Shown in pieces: positions 30,750-42,899 of a DNA stretch of 64,000 bases. Source of the stretch: Torymus aiolomorphi (taxonomy: Eukaryota > Arthropoda > Insecta > Hymenoptera > Torymidae); the NCBI GenBank assembly GCA_036365515.1, contig CM070874.1, forward strand, positions 94,595,442 to 94,659,441. Direction: 5' to 3'. The notes beneath the pieces were generated by a model. The model had not been told where the DNA came from. It saw nothing but the letters and a program-made list of their open reading frames with translations, and searched no databases. Numbering within the stretch: position 1 is the first letter of the stretch; each line of letters starts with the position of its first letter. Position numbers and translations under genes: made by a program.

Positions 30750-33700
30750 AAATCTCAGCAATAAACTCATGCTAAAATCAATTTTATTCTATATCTCGTA
30801 AACGGCTCAAGATATCGAAAAAATAATGAAATTTTTGGTTCCTCATGAGACGTGATTATCGGGCCATCTACCCATTGATATTGTTAAATAAAATTTTTAT
30901 TAACAAATTAATAATCCTAAATTTTATAAGACAAAACGAAAGAGAGTGGATAAGGAGAGCGCAATTGAAATACGCTCGAGTTCCAAGAATCGCGCGGTGC
31001 GAATATCGGAACAAAGAGGAGGTGCGATAGATAACGCATGTACGTGGGCATCAATACACGTTCGCTAGAAGTTAGTGCGTATCAAGATGATCATACATTC
31101 TTTTCCACACACACATATGGTGTAATATTTTGCAATATTTAACAGGGTGGCGTAATATTTAATGATGTCATTGCAAATCGGGGATGGGGGATGGGGCATT
31201 GCATATACGTGGGCATCAATATATGTTCATTAGAAGTTAATGTGTACACACAACGTCTCTGAAGTTGGCATAACACTTTTGCAGAAATGAGAATCTAAGT
31301 AATGGATATTTTGCCGTAAATTATCCGTAAATTATCCGTGAAAGCCGCAATTTTGCCGCGGCAATTTTTATTAAAAAATTCGAATGTCCTGCCAACTTCA
31401 GATGAAGTTAGCAAACCACCCCTCCAAAACCTAAGTTTACATTAGTCCTACCAAAACCAAACGCACATAGGAATTTGCCGCTTTTTTGCCGCAAAAGAAC
31501 AGTGCTATGTAGAAAATGAAATAACATTTAATATTATAAATATAAACAATAATTATCTCAAACACTAAGAAAATAGCAAACCACGGCTCAGAAACTAACT
31601 TTAGACGACTCATACCACCAACATACTGGCACAGAAATTTGCCGCTTTTTTGCCGTGACACAACGGTGTTATATAGAAGTAGAAGAAACAACTTTTAATA
31701 TTTGTTATAAATAATAGTTGCGTAAATTCATATGAAGGTAGCAAACCACGGCGATGAAACTAACTTTAGACGACTCATACCGCAATCATACTGGCACAGG
31801 AATTTGCCGCTTTTTTGCTGTGAGGCAACGGTGTTATGTAGAAAAAGGAAAAAAAATTGATTTATTATTATAAACAATAATAATGTCAAACAATAAGAAG
31901 ATAGCAGACCTCGAACCAGAAACCAACTTTAGACGACACTTAAGGCCACTATACTAGCAGATGATTTTGCCGCTTTTTTGCCGTGACACAAAGGTGTTAT
32001 ATAGAAGATGAAAAAATAGTTTTTACTATTTGTTATAAATAATAGTTGCGTAAATTCACACGAAGTCAGCAGACCACGGTAATGAAACTAACTTTATGCT
32101 ACTCATATCGGCGCAGTAGGAGCTCAGGAATTGGCCGCTTTTTTGCCGTGAGACAGTGTTGTTATGTAGATGATGAAAAAATAATTTTTAATATTTGTTA
32201 TAGATAATAGTTGCGTGAATTCATATGAAGGTAGCAAACCACGACCATGAAACTAACTTTAGACGACTCATACCGCCAACATACTGGCACAGAAATTTGC
32301 CGCTTTTTTGCCGTGACAGAATGGTGTTATATAGAAGATGAAAAAATAGTTTTTACTATTTGTTATAAATAATAGTTGCGTAAATTCACACGAAGTCAGC
32401 AGACCACGGTAATGAAACTAACTTTATGCTACTCATATCGGCGCAGTAGGAGCTCAGGAATTGGCCGCTTTTTTGCCGTGAGACAGTGTTGTTATGTAGA
32501 TGATGAAAAAATAATTTTTAATATTTGTTATAGATAATAGTTGCGTGAATTCATATGAAGGTAGCAAACCACGGCCATGAAACTAACTTTAGACGACTCA
32601 TACCGCCAACATACTGGCACAGAAATTTGCCGCTTTTTTGCCGTGACAGAATGGTGTTATATAGAAGTAGAAAAAATAATTTTTCTTGATGCCCTGGTGG
32701 AAAGTACGTGGTTTGGATAGCGAAAGAAGGACATTTATCCATTACTAGGGCTTTCGCCACTGACAGCAGCTTTCGCCACGCATGCTTCTGAGTTGGTAAC
32801 TAGGCAACTGCTTTTAGAGGTTTTGTCAACATATTCAAAGTCAGTAACTTGCATTTATATTTCTTGTTCAACACGGCATATGAATTCACGAAAAAGCGGC
32901 AAATTCCTGTGCTAGTATGGCGGCGGTATAAGTCGTCTAAAGTTAGTTTCATGGCCGTGGTTTGCTACCTTCATATAAATTTACGCAACTATTATTTATA
33001 ACAAATATTAAAAATTATTTTTTCATCCTCTATATAACACCGTTGCCTCACGGCAAAAAAGCGGCAAATACGTGTGCCAGTATAGTGGCGTTAACTGTCG
33101 GCTAAAGTTAGTTTCCAGGTCGAGGTCTGTTATTTTCTTATTGTTTGACGCAACTATTATTTAGAACAATAGTAAAAAATATTTTTTCGTTTTCTACATA
33201 ATACCGTTGCCTCACGACAAAAAAGCGGCAAATTCCTGTGCCAGTATGTTGGCGTATGAGTCGTCTAAAGTTAGTTTCATGGCCGTGGTTTGCTACCTTC
33301 ATATGAATTTACGCAACTATTATTTATAACAAATATTAAAAATTATTTCTTCTACTTCTATATAACACCGTTGTGTCACGGCAAAAAAGCAGCAAATTTC
33401 TGTGCCAGTATGTTGGCGGTATGAGTCGTCTAAAGTTAGTTTCATGGCCGTAGTTTTCTATTTTCATGTGAATTAACGCTGCTATTATTTATAACAATAG
33501 TAGAAAATAGTTTTTCGTTTTCTACATAACACCACTGTCTCACGGCAAAAAAGCGGCAAATTCCTGTGCTAGTATGGCGGCGGTATAAGCGGTCTAAAGT
33601 TAGTTTCTGAGCCGTGGTTTGCTATTTTCTTAGTGTTTGAGATAATTATTGTTTATAATTATAATATTAATTGTTATTTCATTTTCTACATAGCACTGTT

Positions 33701-34396
33701 CTTTTGCGGCAAAAAAGCGGCAAATTCCTATGTGCGTTTGGTTTTGGTAGGACTAATGTAAACTTAGGTTTTGGAGGGGTGGTTTGCTAACTTCATCTGA
33801 AGTTGGCAGGACATTCGAATTTTTTAATAAAAATTGCCGCGGCAAAATTGCGGCTTTCACGGATAATTTACGGATAATTTACGGCAAAATATCCATTACT
33901 TCGATTCTCATTTCTGCAAAAGTGTTATGCCAACTTCAGAGACGTGTACACACACACACACATACACATACACATTCACACAGGTGTATATGGCATAATG
34001 TTTTGCAATATTTAATAGGGTGGCGTAATATTTAATGACGTCATCGCAAATCGGGGGTTCTAGACGTATCCAATGGGTTATCCTCGTTCTCGCAATTGCA
34101 TCATCGATGCAGGGATGGGGGCGTCGCACATAAGGTGTCAAATTACAAATAATTAGAGGAGATTTAATATCCTATCCTTGAACTGCTATTTCTTGGATTC
34201 TGTAATTTGACACCTCCTTCAGGGTCGCACAATTGCGCATTTTTAGAACGTTTTAATTCGTTTGAGGGATCGAGAAGCCGAATGTTCTAGAAGGTTTGTG
34301 ACGTCATGCCCCTATGGACGAGGGGCGGGGTGGGGGAGGGGGGTCGTGGATGGGTTAGGTGGTGGGCGGATCCAGAAGCCCTGTTGTTTATCTACT
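30750..34396. repeat. Polinton right terminal inverted repeat, split by a foldback
   Basis: This is the reverse complement of 14145-15082. The repeat is cut at 31252/31253 by a 2.69-kb foldback and resumes at 33946. Without the insertion and its duplication it measures about 945 bp. It ends ...GTTTATCTACT immediately before the second GTGTTT. Confidence 0.92.
31253..33945. mobile_element. 2.69-kb foldback element in the Polinton terminal repeat
   Basis: The ends are ACGTCTCTGAAGTTGGCATA and its complement; GTACACACA (31244-31252 and 33946-33954) flanks both sides as a 9-bp duplication, though the CA-rich target blurs the exact length. The left half has head-to-tail units of about 163 bp with GCCGCTTTTTTGCCG; the right half has the same units inverted. 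Two identical blocks lie 330 bp apart (about 31996 and 32326). The middle (about 32688-32890) is a piece also found at 37380-37560. No gene. Confidence 0.85.
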
Positions 34397-34402
34397 GTGT
34401 TT

Positions 34403-35384
34403 TCACTCCAAGTTTCATTTCCACATGTCAGGGTGGCGAAGATAAATTGAATACGGAATAAGCTGTCTGTATATTGAATTTACAAGAAATATTCAACATT
34501 TATTTGAAAGTTTTTATGTATATATTCTGCACTAGTACATGTTAGATGTAAGTAACAAAAATGAAATGTTTGACAAATGCTCTTCTTGAAATAATGTTCT
34601 TGGTGAAGCGGATTAGTAGATAAAATTGTAAATTTTAATTCAAGCTGATACAATAACGAAAAAGCGCTCACTTTTCATCTGCGATCGCTGCAGGCTATGC
34701 TTATAAAAAGGGGGATACGAACCGTTCACGATGGAAGACGTAGTATATACGGTGCAAAATTTCGACGCATGCGAAGCGTGTTTATGATATTACGGAAAGA
34801 CAAATTTTCGAGGGGCTGGGGGGAGGGGAGGGGGAGTACGCGGAAAGTGAATTATACTCCTCGATAATTCGTGCCTGCGGGACTTTCGCCAAGCGTAAAC
34901 TCAATATTCTAAAGGAGCGTTTATCTCTCTTTTTGCGGCGAATAAGGGAGAAAAGACGGTGGTTTTTCGCGTGGTAATACACTGAGAAAAACGGGTAAAA
35001 GCAATCGCACGTAAGATAGATGACTTTCTTACGGAAGTCTGCCAAGAGCGCCCAATGCCAAGTGATTATATTTTAACTCGAGTATTTCATATATCCTACA
35101 GTGTTGATGCGAAATTTCTTGCCACTTAAATTTTCATGATCATATCCGAAAGTACATATGTAATAATCATAGATACCGTGTAATATTCCATTTGAATGTA
35201 ACTAATTAAAATAAAATTAGATCTCCCTAAAAGTGGAAAGAAAGTTTTACCAGGATCCCAAACCTTTATTGAAAGCTGTGACTATAGAAGGAAGCGGCGA
35301 CTCCCACGGCGTAAGAGCCAATCTGCGGAAAACTAGGCCAGCTGGAGCGGCAAACTCAAACAAAGGTCCGCCGCGCTCGCGTTT
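34403..35384. other. Unique sequence right of the Polinton; no gene seen
   Basis: AT-rich and moderately complex, with a G-rich stretch (about 34810-34835). Short open frames have no recognisable content. Confidence 0.5.
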
Positions 35385-36309
35385 GCTCCCGCTAGGGCTT
35401 CACGAGACTCCAAGAATATTATTGATCTTGATTTGTCTTGTATTGAATTTTCAAGACAATACCGAGACAATATAATGTGTAAATTTTTCAAGACAATATC
35501 GAAATTAAATGAACCAAGAATATTGTTATTGACAAGATTTTTAGTGGAATTCTTTTCATTGATTAACAAATATTTACGTAAATAACTAGTCTTATCAGTG
35601 CATATGGGTAACTTCATGTCAAGTGTGACAGGTCAAAATTTTATAAATGCTCAAAATTTTTTTACTAGTTCCAAATTAGCCCCAAAACACAACCCTAGAG
35701 TTTTAGAGCAAAATATTCAATCGTTCAAAGGTTAGAATTTATTGAAAATTTGAAAATTTTGAATTTTTTCATAAATCTTCAACATTCATGATTTTTTAAC
35801 TCAAAAACTTGAAACTTTTTGTATAGCACATTGAATGGGAAAAAGTTTCCAAATTGTAAGTAGAATTGCTCAGAATTTTTCCAGATTGATGCCAATTATA
35901 TTGCTAATTTGTACGTAAGAAAATACCATACAAAATATGCTTAAGGCGGCTGTGACATTTAATATCCCTCGACAGAGGCTAAAAATTTGATACAAAATGT
36001 TACTTTTAAAATGAAACCTTGATGAAAGTGGAATGCAAACTCAGAAACAAGTAACAGACAATTGAAACTGTCAAAACAGTGAAAAGTACTATAACAGTAC
36101 TATAACAGTACTATAATAGTATTTTTCACTGGGGAGGGGGGGGGTAGGAGACGTCTACCTCTGCAAATCAGTACATGGTCAAGGAATCTTTTTATGTTTT
36201 TGCTATCTAAATAAAAAAAAAAGCTTCGAGTCTGCGCAGTACAGATTGTCGCGGATGGGGCGCGCGCCTTCAAATGACGAGTGAATTTAAGCTAGAGGAG
36301 TCGGGTGTT

Positions 36310-37095
36310 ATGTAGACGTGTAATACAAGGCAAAATAATTATGTAAATAATTCTTAACCCCAAGTAGGCAGGGGATGCGAGTTCCACGCGTATACGGGAG
36401 CGCGTCAGACGTGCATACAAGGCAAAATAATTATGTAAATAATTCTTAACCCCAAGAAGGCGGGGGATGCGAGTTCCACGCGTATACGGGAGCGCGTCAG
36501 ACGTGCATACAAGGCAAAACAATTATGTAAATAATTCTTAACCCCAAGTAGGCGGGGGATGCGAGTTCCACGCGTATACGGGAGCGCGTCAGACGTGCAT
36601 ACAAGGCAAAATAATTATGTAAATAATTCTTAACCCCAAGTAGGCGGGGGATACGAGTTCCAAGCATATAAGGCAGTCATGTAGACATGCAAAAATAAGC
36701 AAAACGATTATTTAAACAATTCCTCCGGCTACTTGGGTTTAAAAATTGTTTAAATAATCGTTTTACTTCTTTTTCATATCTACATGAGTCCCTTATATGC
36801 GTAGACCTCATATCCCCCTGCTACTTGGGTTTAAAAATTGTTTAAATAATCGTTTTGCTTATTTTTGCATGTCTACATGACTCACTTATATGCTTGGACC
36901 TCATATCCCCCGCCTACTTGAGGTTAAGAATTATTTACATAATTATTTTGCCTTCTATGCCCGTCTGACGCGCTCCCATATACGCGTGGAACTCGCATCC
37001 CCCGCCTACTTGGGGTTAAGAATTATTTACATAATTATTTTGCCTTGTATGCCCGTCTGACGCGCTCCCGTATACGCGTGGAACTCGCATCCCCC
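36310..37095. repeat. Inverted array of 92-bp units
   Basis: Four direct copies (starting about 36320, 36413, 36505, 36597) of a unit with AAAATAATTATGTAAATAAT, CCCCAAGTAGGCGGGGGATG and CACGCGTATACGGGAG are followed by diverged, then close, inverted copies to 37095. The turn-round is near 36725. Confidence 0.85.
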
Positions 37096-37379
37096 CAAGA
37101 TGCAAAGCACGACGCAGCGCAGCACGGCGCAGGGCAGGGCAGGACGGTGCATTTGTGGAAAGTCCCTTATAGGCCGTGTCACAAACTTCCTCCGTCGATA
37201 ACTGTTATCAAAATCGGAGGGGGTCATGGGGTGAGAATGTCTTACGGACGTGGATCTCTAGAGCCGCCCGAGGTGTGTGAGTGCGTTCTTTTGCGTTGCC
37301 TAGCGTTGTTTTGAAAAAATGAACTTTTTGTTTCTGTCATTACTGTTCTCACATTGTCACCGAGAAAAAGGTATTTTTC

Positions 37380-38286
37380 TTGATGCCCTGGTGGAAAGTA
37401 CGTGGTTTCGCCATTGTTTTCGATGGCGAAAGAAGGACATTTAACCATTGATTCTGAGTTGGTAACTAGGCAACTGTAGATTTTATTAATAGATTGTTTT
37501 AGAGGTTTTGTCAACATATTCAAAGTCATTAACCTATATTTACAACAAAAACTATCACTTCTGATCATCAAGGTACACCCTATGGACATTGATTCTAGCA
37601 ATGCATGTCCCGTTAGTGGCACTCACATATAACCTTTTGAATGTTCATATCATTTTCGAGGTATGTTAACGATTTAAATATTATGTGTGACAGTCACTAA
37701 CGGGGTATGCATTGTGAGAATCAATGCGGCCCATCGGGTATACAAGTGATTTATATTGCTTTAATTTGTGAAATGGATAAAAGATTGTTCGTTAATAATG
37801 TCGCACTTTTTGTGAGAATTTCTTCTTGAGTGATCATTTATTTTTTCAGATACAAATAAAGTAGTTGACTTTGTTGCTGCAAATGGAGCAAAAGTACCGC
37901 ATGTTTAATAATTGTACGTGTAACAATTGTAACAATTGCACGTAAAATAAAAATATTTTAGATGATCTTCAGTAAAATTCACTTATTAAAATTATGCACG
38001 TGGTGTTTTCGATGCCCGCCCCCCCGACCAGCAGCACTCGCTGCGCTCGTGCCGCAAATGTCGGGGGGCGGGCATCGAACTCAATGCTCTCGAGCCCCTC
38101 GGGTGCGTTATCATTGTCAGTGGCAAACGTACTTTCCACCGGACATCAAGAAAAATAGTATACGGTACACGAGACGAAATTTCAAGGCCCGCCACTGCGT
38201 GATATGGCGCCCTCGGTTTCGCCTCGGGAGCCAACTTCACGCAGTGGCGGAACTTCAACTTTCGTCACTTGTACCGTAATGTACTA
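37380..38286 (-). mobile_element. TAGTAC hairpin element, copy B (907 bp)
   Basis: Read on the minus strand it starts TAGTACATTACGGTAC and ends GGGCATCAA; it is flanked by TTTTC on both sides (37375-37379, 38287-38291). The terminal hairpin is 38164-38274 with loop CCCGAGGCGAAACCGAGGG (minus strand). A second hairpin at 38008-38079 has GATGCCCGCC ends. Inverted blocks GGTGGAAAGTACG and CGTACTTTCCACC bound the body (37380-38153). Same architecture as 8504-9210. Confidence 0.8.
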
Positions 38287-38615
38287 TTTTCTCTCCCGAA
38301 TATTCAGTTCTCAGTCTGTACTCTTTCAATAAACGTTGCTGTTTTCATTTTCTTCAAATAAGTCTTCTTTTATTTTTGCGCGAGTTTTGTCATTTACATT
38401 TATTATAAAAGTATAATGAATGGGTATTATATTTATATAAATAAAAAATAAATTTTGAAAAAAAAACAAGATTATCAAGACAATAGTGATACAAAAAAAT
38501 AATTTCTTCTTCAAGAACAAGACAATATTCGTATTTTCAATATTTTTCAAGACCGATTTCAACATTTTGTATTAATATTGTCTTGTCTTGACTCTTGTGA
38601 AGCCCTAGCTCCCGC

Positions 38616-39438
38616 GGTCGCTCGGCAACAATCGCACGCGCGGGCGCGCGACGACGGCAAAGACTCTCGCTTAGAGCTACGAAAGACGAGACTAGAGCGC
38701 TTCCTCGTACATAAGACATCGCCCTGTCTCGTCTCGCTCGCTCTCGCCTTGCCCGGCTTATTCGCCGACTTGATTTAACGTCTCGGATTAATTGCAGTCT
38801 ATGTACTTACTCGCGGCAGCGGCCGCCGCTGCTGCCGCTGCCGCTGCTACTACTGCCACTGCCGCTGCTACTATGCCGCTGCCGCGGTGAATCGGGGACT
38901 GGAGAGTTTGCGTTCGCGCGACGGCGTTCATCAAGCCGTCGGGAGATCTCTGCAATTTCGTTCGCGCGTGGATGAGCGAACGATGAAGCGTGCCAGGCGG
39001 ATTAGGTGGCGCGCCAACTGTAGCTGCAGCGCCCGGGTTGCGCGGCTGAAGAATTCATGTTTTATTCATCTTTAAATGCCATGTCAGTGTGGTCATTAGA
39101 GCCAGGTGATCGGTTAATGTGCGCATATTGCATCATTTTTCCGAATTTTATTAATAAACGGTATTTGTCGCCGTCTTTTAATAAACCTGATAGCCATAAT
39201 TTTATTTATACCACTCTAACCTCAAAATCACAACTTTGGTATGATTTTTCGGCGCTCGTGGTATAAAATACCGTTCGAAACTAGTGCGTAAGTCGATTAT
39301 TTAGCTGGTGTGACTTTTTCGCATTCGCTTCGCTCGTGCAAAAAGTCACACCAGCTAAATAATCGACTTCCCCACCCGTGTCGAAATGTACTATTAACTT
39401 CGACCCAAACAAACTGTTCGCCTGCGCAGTAGCATAAC
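38616..39438. other. CpG-rich unique sequence with GCT/GCC triplet run and one hairpin module
   Basis: A GCCGCTGCTGCCGCTGCCGC-type triplet run lies at about 38812-38888. A 39290-39369 hairpin (arms starting AAGTCGATTATTTAGC) has the loop region GCATTCGCTTCGCTCGTGC and a GTACTA end at 39388-39393, making it a third hairpin module. The CpG and triplet content resembles sequence near insect promoters. No gene can be supported. Confidence 0.5.
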
Positions 39439-39446
39439 GTTTTTAC

Positions 39447-40660
39447 GAGGGGGTATCGAAAAATAGAAAACTTTTTTAAAGAAAGGTAATTTATCAGAAC
39501 TTGTTTTAATGGAAAACTTGTAATTTCAATAAAAAGAAATTCGAAATTCATAAAGTTGAAAATTTATAAGTTCGAATTCGATTTTACGAATTATAATTTT
39601 AAGGAATAGTAAATTTGTAGAAAAAATATTTATTTATAATTTTAGAATACTATAATTTCGAAAACCCAAATTTTAGAAATTAAATTACAGAAACGAAATC
39701 TACAGAAAATATCTGTACATAAATTAGAAAATCATAATATCAAAAGATCAAAATATAGAATTTAATAGCATCTTTAGATAGTTCAAAAGATCGAAAATTG
39801 AAAATCTAGAATGCTGAAAATCTCGTAAATATCAAATATCAAATGTTCAAATATCGAATGTTCAGAATATTGAAAAGTCTAAATATCGAAAGGTCCAAAT
39901 ATCGAAAGATTAAAATATCGAAAGATAAATGTCGAAAGTTCATAATATCGAAAGTTAAAAATGTCGAAAGTTAAAAATATCGAATGTTCAAAATGTCGAA
40001 AGCTCAAAATGTCGAAAGTTTACAATCTAGCGTTAATTACTTTTTCTTTACCCTAGCTGAATAGTACATATGTTTTCGAAAGTCTGAACATTCTGAATTT
40101 GTTTTTCGAAAAGTTTGAACCTTCTAAATGTTTAACTTCAATTATTTTTTTCGAAAGTTCAAACCTTTTCAATTAATTTTTCGAAAGTTTGAACCTTCGA
40201 CATTTGTTTTTCGAAACATTGAACTTTTGACGTATTGCCTTTCTACATTCATATCTTTCGAATCATTATATTCGAATAGCTAGAAATTCCAAAAGTATCA
40301 TTCTATATTTTGGTTTTCTAAAATTCATATTATTATATTTCATTCTATAGAGTAGAATTCGAATAATTGATCCTTTGAATTTCCACTAAATTCAGCATTT
40401 TCGGAACTGTGAACTTTCTATAATAGGGGAATTCTTCATTTTTAGCGTACGAAATTATATCATTTTTTTCGATAGTAATATCTTCTATAAATTTAATTCG
40501 ATATTCAATTTTTTCCATGAAATAAATTTTCTAAAATAAATCTACTTCTAATATGTGCCTTTTCTACATTCTAAACTTTTGTAAAATTATGAGTCTGTAT
40601 ACAAATTTTTGGCATCTAAAGCTTTCTAATGAAAATTTTTCTATTTTTAGATACCCCCTC
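39447..40660. mobile_element. hAT-like non-autonomous element, 1.2 kb
   Basis: The ends GAGGGGGTATCGAAAAATAG and its near complement at about 40641-40660 are flanked by a perfect 8-bp duplication GTTTTTAC (39439-39446 and 40661-40668). The interior has many short copies of AATATCGAAAGTTCAAAA (about 39770-40030) and complementary TTTTCGAAAGTTTGAAC copies (about 40070-40220), so the two halves can pair. No gene. Confidence 0.88.
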
Positions 40661-40668
40661 GTTTTTAC

Positions 40669-42705
40669 GATCATTTTTTGCTCCCGCCTGGGACAGCAGA
40701 CTCATCGTTCTTTTATTTCGGGCTAGGAGATAAAATTTTCCTCTCTTTCTGTTGCTTTCCGCTTGACGTCAACAACTTATGAAAAGCCCCCCAATTATTA
40801 ATGATGATAATTTCGCAGATAACGGCGAAGCTGGAGACATAAATTTAATTCTCCGTATGAAAGAAGTTGAACTATTCTGTCCTCGTCCACGTAAATATTA
40901 GAAAAGTACTGTTCCCAAGCCAAGGCAATACACGTGCGAGGCGTTCATCACGGGCTGCCTTTCATCCCACTAAATATTCCGCTTGCTGCGCTCGCCGGCT
41001 CCGAACATACTGTACACGCACACATGTACCTACCTCTACGGGCCGGCTGCCCTGGGGCGACGCGCGCGAGAGGTGTTACGAGCTTGGCCAGATTAAGACG
41101 AAACTCGCTCTAATATGCGACTCCTCCGAACTGGAGTGTGGCTTTTGATTTGTTTTCCTATTTATTTCCATAACCGGCCTTTGCCAAAAAGTTCAATTTA
41201 TCGACAATTTTAGCATTGATCGAAGTCTGCTTTACGTGTGTAATATCTTCTGAATTCTTTGGAACTTTTAGCATATATGGAGGGAAATTTAGCTGAAAAA
41301 TTTCATCTGAAATTAGAGGTCGAATTTTTCAACTTTTTATCTTTGTCTCGCATAGAAACGGTAAAACTTTTCATGATATAGTAAAATGAAACGACGGAAG
41401 TTACTTTAATAACCTTGTTAAAACAAAGTATTCCAAAACGCCTTTAACTTTTGCCGAGAATCTGCAGGCATTACGTAAAAGTTAAAAATAAACCAATTAA
41501 AGTTTGTTCGACATTGTGTCGGAGCAAGACAATCATCCTCCAAAGAAACAACACGAGTTCGATAAAACTTCCTTTACAGAATAACAAACCGGACTCTTCT
41601 TTTCCCCGGCCCTCTTCATTTAGCCGGGGGGCTAGGGAAATTCAAAAAAACGACACGGCCATCCGTAAATTCCGCTCTTGCGCGAGGACAAATGGAGCAG
41701 GTGTAATTTCACTCCGAGAGCTTATTAAAACTCGCCTCGCCGACGGATATAAAGCCAAAGGGTGCGAGGCGTGCGGAAAAAAGAACGAGGAAGAGAGAGA
41801 GAGAGGGGGGGGGGATAAAAAGGAGACGGCAGGATGAATCCGTCTCGGCGCGCGGCGTACAGCCACGTGAAACGCGATAAAGTAGCTAACGAGGCTGCGG
41901 CATCCAGCATTTAAGGTGGTTTATCCACGGGGGAAAGCGTTGGGCGGGAAGGCCGAGGGACACGTTGCCGTAGACTTTGAGGCTGCAGCCCACTATACGT
42001 GCACAGCCCCTTTTCGCCGAGAATGACACAAGGGCGCCACTTTATGGGATGCTAATAAGGCGTTGCGCTCTTTCCAGAAGCGCATTGTCCAGAATATGAC
42101 ATAAGTACTTTCTGCATCTATTTCCGCGTTTCTAAATCATTTGGAAATTCGAGCTCCACAACAGACTTAAAAAAATAACTATTTTCTCGTACTCGTTTAA
42201 CCCCTTTGTCCGCCAAATTCAAAACTGACACAATCTCTCGGGAGGGTTGTTGCGGAAAATGCCTCCACCCCAGCGACCCCCTTACTTTGCGTACAGAGCT
42301 TATCCGCGCACCTCGGAGCACCCGTTCACCGAAAGACCTTCCTGAAGCCAAGAGGATCTCTCGTACACGTACGCGCCCTTATACACAACAACATGAGGTT
42401 TTAATGCATGCTTTATAATGACAGGTCGGAAAAAGTTTTAATTTTATTACCCACTATGGATGATTTTGTGCCGAACTGCCCTGATTAAAAAAACCCATTC
42501 ATTCCTTTAAAAAGCTGTTAGTTGAATCGACTTTACTGAGGATTTTTTACTGACTTAATACATGGACTATATAGGGAATTTAATAGGATCCAATAGGATT
42601 TAATATTTTTTTTTAATTAGGGTGCCAATGTAAAGCATGCATCAAAAACTCATGTTGTTGTGTTCGAGCAGCGATTGCATGTTGTTCATTCTGTTTCTGT
42701 CAGAA
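40669..42705. other. Unique sequence; no gene seen
   Basis: Mixed composition with a GA/G-rich stretch near 41785-41815. Open frames of 60-130 codons overlap on both strands without protein-like features. Confidence 0.5.
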
Positions 42706-42899
42706 AAATGAAAATGTGTCCGAAGTTCTGAACGTTCATCGTGAACGAAATATCGAAAAGTTCCAAATTCGGTTTTTTTTATATTATCTCCTAGAGATAT
42801 GCATAAAACATGTATAAACTGCAAAATAAGTTATTTCCAAAGTGATCATCCCCCCAAATCATCCCTAAAAGCACCCCGACTAGACAATACATTACAAAA

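Larger units (their letters stand above)
14145..34396. mobile_element. Polinton/Maverick DNA element, 20.25 kb with nested insertions
   Basis: Both termini start AGTAGATAAACAACAGGGCT and are flanked by a perfect 6-bp duplication GTGTTT (14139-14144 and 34397-34402). A 6-bp duplication and AG-starting long inverted repeats are hallmarks of Polintons. Inside are polymerase B, chromodomain integrase, packaging ATPase, adenain-type protease, double-jelly-roll capsid, penton-like and pVI-like genes. After subtracting four nested elements (18195-18419, 23837-25130, 25831-27664, 31253-33945) the element is about 14.2 kb. Nearly every core gene is broken, so the copy is not autonomous. Confidence 0.97.
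35393..38607. mobile_element. hAT-like non-autonomous element, 3.2 kb
   Basis: The ends TAGGGCTTCACGAGACTC and its near complement at 38590-38607 are flanked by a perfect 8-bp duplication GCTCCCGC (35385-35392 and 38608-38615). The subterminal regions on both sides are rich in CAAGACAATAT motifs. Inside are an array of inverted 92-bp units and a TAGTAC hairpin element. No transposase frame is visible. 8-bp duplications and TAGGG ends suggest hAT. Confidence 0.9.

Noticed and set aside
34975..34995. CACTGAGAAAA motif as an end of the 59678-60258 element family
   Set aside because: Only about nine bases match and no partner end or flank duplication is found.
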